Assembly (NCBI GenBank): GCA_950075905.1
Contig: CATMVR010000221.1
Coordinates: 1-7,776, forward strand
Length of the DNA: 7,776 bases
From: an uncultured Persicitalea sp.
Lineage (GTDB): Bacteria > Bacteroidota > Bacteroidia > Cytophagales > Spirosomataceae
Direction of reading: 5' to 3'
A program made the translations under genes and the position numbers. Below are positions 7,464 through 7,776 of the stretch, piece by piece. The number at the start of each line of letters is the position of its first letter. Within the stretch, counting starts at the first letter, position 1. The notes beneath the pieces were generated by a model. The model worked only from the letters and a program-made list of their open reading frames with translations. It made no database searches and had not been told where the DNA came from.

Positions 7464-7776
7464 ATGCCAAAGTTCAATTACCCCGTAAGCAACCCATTTA
7501 AGGCAAGAGCGGTGACAGAACCCACTTTCGAAGAAAATATCTTTGAAAGTGGGCTATATGTAAATCTGGATGAGGTGAGGGGCAAGGAATATTTGCAGGA
7601 CATCAAGTTTGACCTGGGAATTGGTACAGACGGTAGCTTGACTTCTACAAATGAGTACGTAAAGCTCATTTTCTCAGGCCATATCGGCTCGGGGAAAACG
7701 GTGGAACTGACCCGCCTGCACAAGGAGTTGAATAGGCCGGAAAACTACTTCTCCATTTTTATTAGCATCGAAGAAG
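7464..7776 (+). CDS. P-loop ATPase, N-terminal part only (family not recognised)
   Basis: An open frame from the ATG at 7464 runs 104 codons to the window edge without a stop. It starts MPKFNYPVSNPFKARAVTEP and contains a clear Walker A motif in LIFSGHIGSGKTVELTRLHK (GHIGSGKT, residues 72-79). A hydrophobic strand precedes it (YVKLIF), and FSIFISIEE follows as a likely second beta strand of an AAA/STAND-type NTPase fold. About 70 residues lie before the P-loop, with NPF and a GLYVNLDEVRGKEYL segment but no signal peptide or membrane segment. The SGHxGSGKT-x-EL form is one I associate with large multidomain ATPases of unclear role, some near defence genes, but the family cannot be fixed from this fragment. 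Walker B, sensors and any effector domain lie outside the window. It follows the ettA terminator, so it is probably an independent unit. No Shine-Dalgarno is seen. Confidence 0.75.
   Translation, partial: MPKFNYPVSNPFKARAVTEPTFEENIFESGLYVNLDEVRGKEYLQDIKFDLGIGTDGSLTSTNEYVKLIFSGHIGSGKTVELTRLHKELNRPENYFSIFISIEE

Overview
The window looks like chromosomal DNA from a Bacteroidota member, most likely a Cytophagales-type organism (Spirosoma/Dyadobacter-like). This is inferred from the gene set: a Bacteroidota-style ECF sigma factor, a DUF349 protein divergent from ettA, and a LacI regulator beside hexuronate genes. It also fits that none of the start codons follows a clear Shine-Dalgarno sequence; the leaders are A/T-rich, as is usual in that phylum. 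The exact genus cannot be settled by reading.

Left part (1-3070, all minus strand): an ECF sigma-70 factor (3070-2459), then uxuA mannonate dehydratase (2383-1190), then uxaC glucuronate/uronate isomerase (1034 to the left edge, C-terminus cut off). UxaC and UxuA are two steps of the hexuronate pathway: UxaC makes fructuronate from glucuronate, and UxuA dehydrates mannonate to 2-keto-3-deoxygluconate. The reductase joining them (UxuB) is not in the window. The uxaC-uxuA gap carries an unusual element: short tandem 8-mer repeats at both ends in inverted orientation, about 130 bp overall. One end supplies the last codons and stop of uxuA.

Middle (3071-5657): a 288-bp AT-rich divergent region with several inverted and direct repeats separates the sigma gene from a LacI-family regulator (plus strand, 3359-4435), a plausible regulator of the hexuronate genes. 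The 3' end of the regulator overlaps the 3' end of a convergent DUF349 gene (minus strand, 4380-5657) by 56 bp.

Right part (5658-7776): a 69-bp divergent spacer holding a perfect 13-bp palindrome separates DUF349 from ettA (plus strand, 5727-7394), a complete 555-residue ABC-F translation factor. A good hairpin terminator follows. The 5' end of an unrecognised P-loop ATPase gene then begins at 7464 and runs off the right edge. That partial gene is the most likely entry to accessory or undescribed content, but only 104 residues are visible. No tRNA, rRNA, CRISPR array, transposase or phage gene was seen. All intergenic gaps are shorter than 300 bp.
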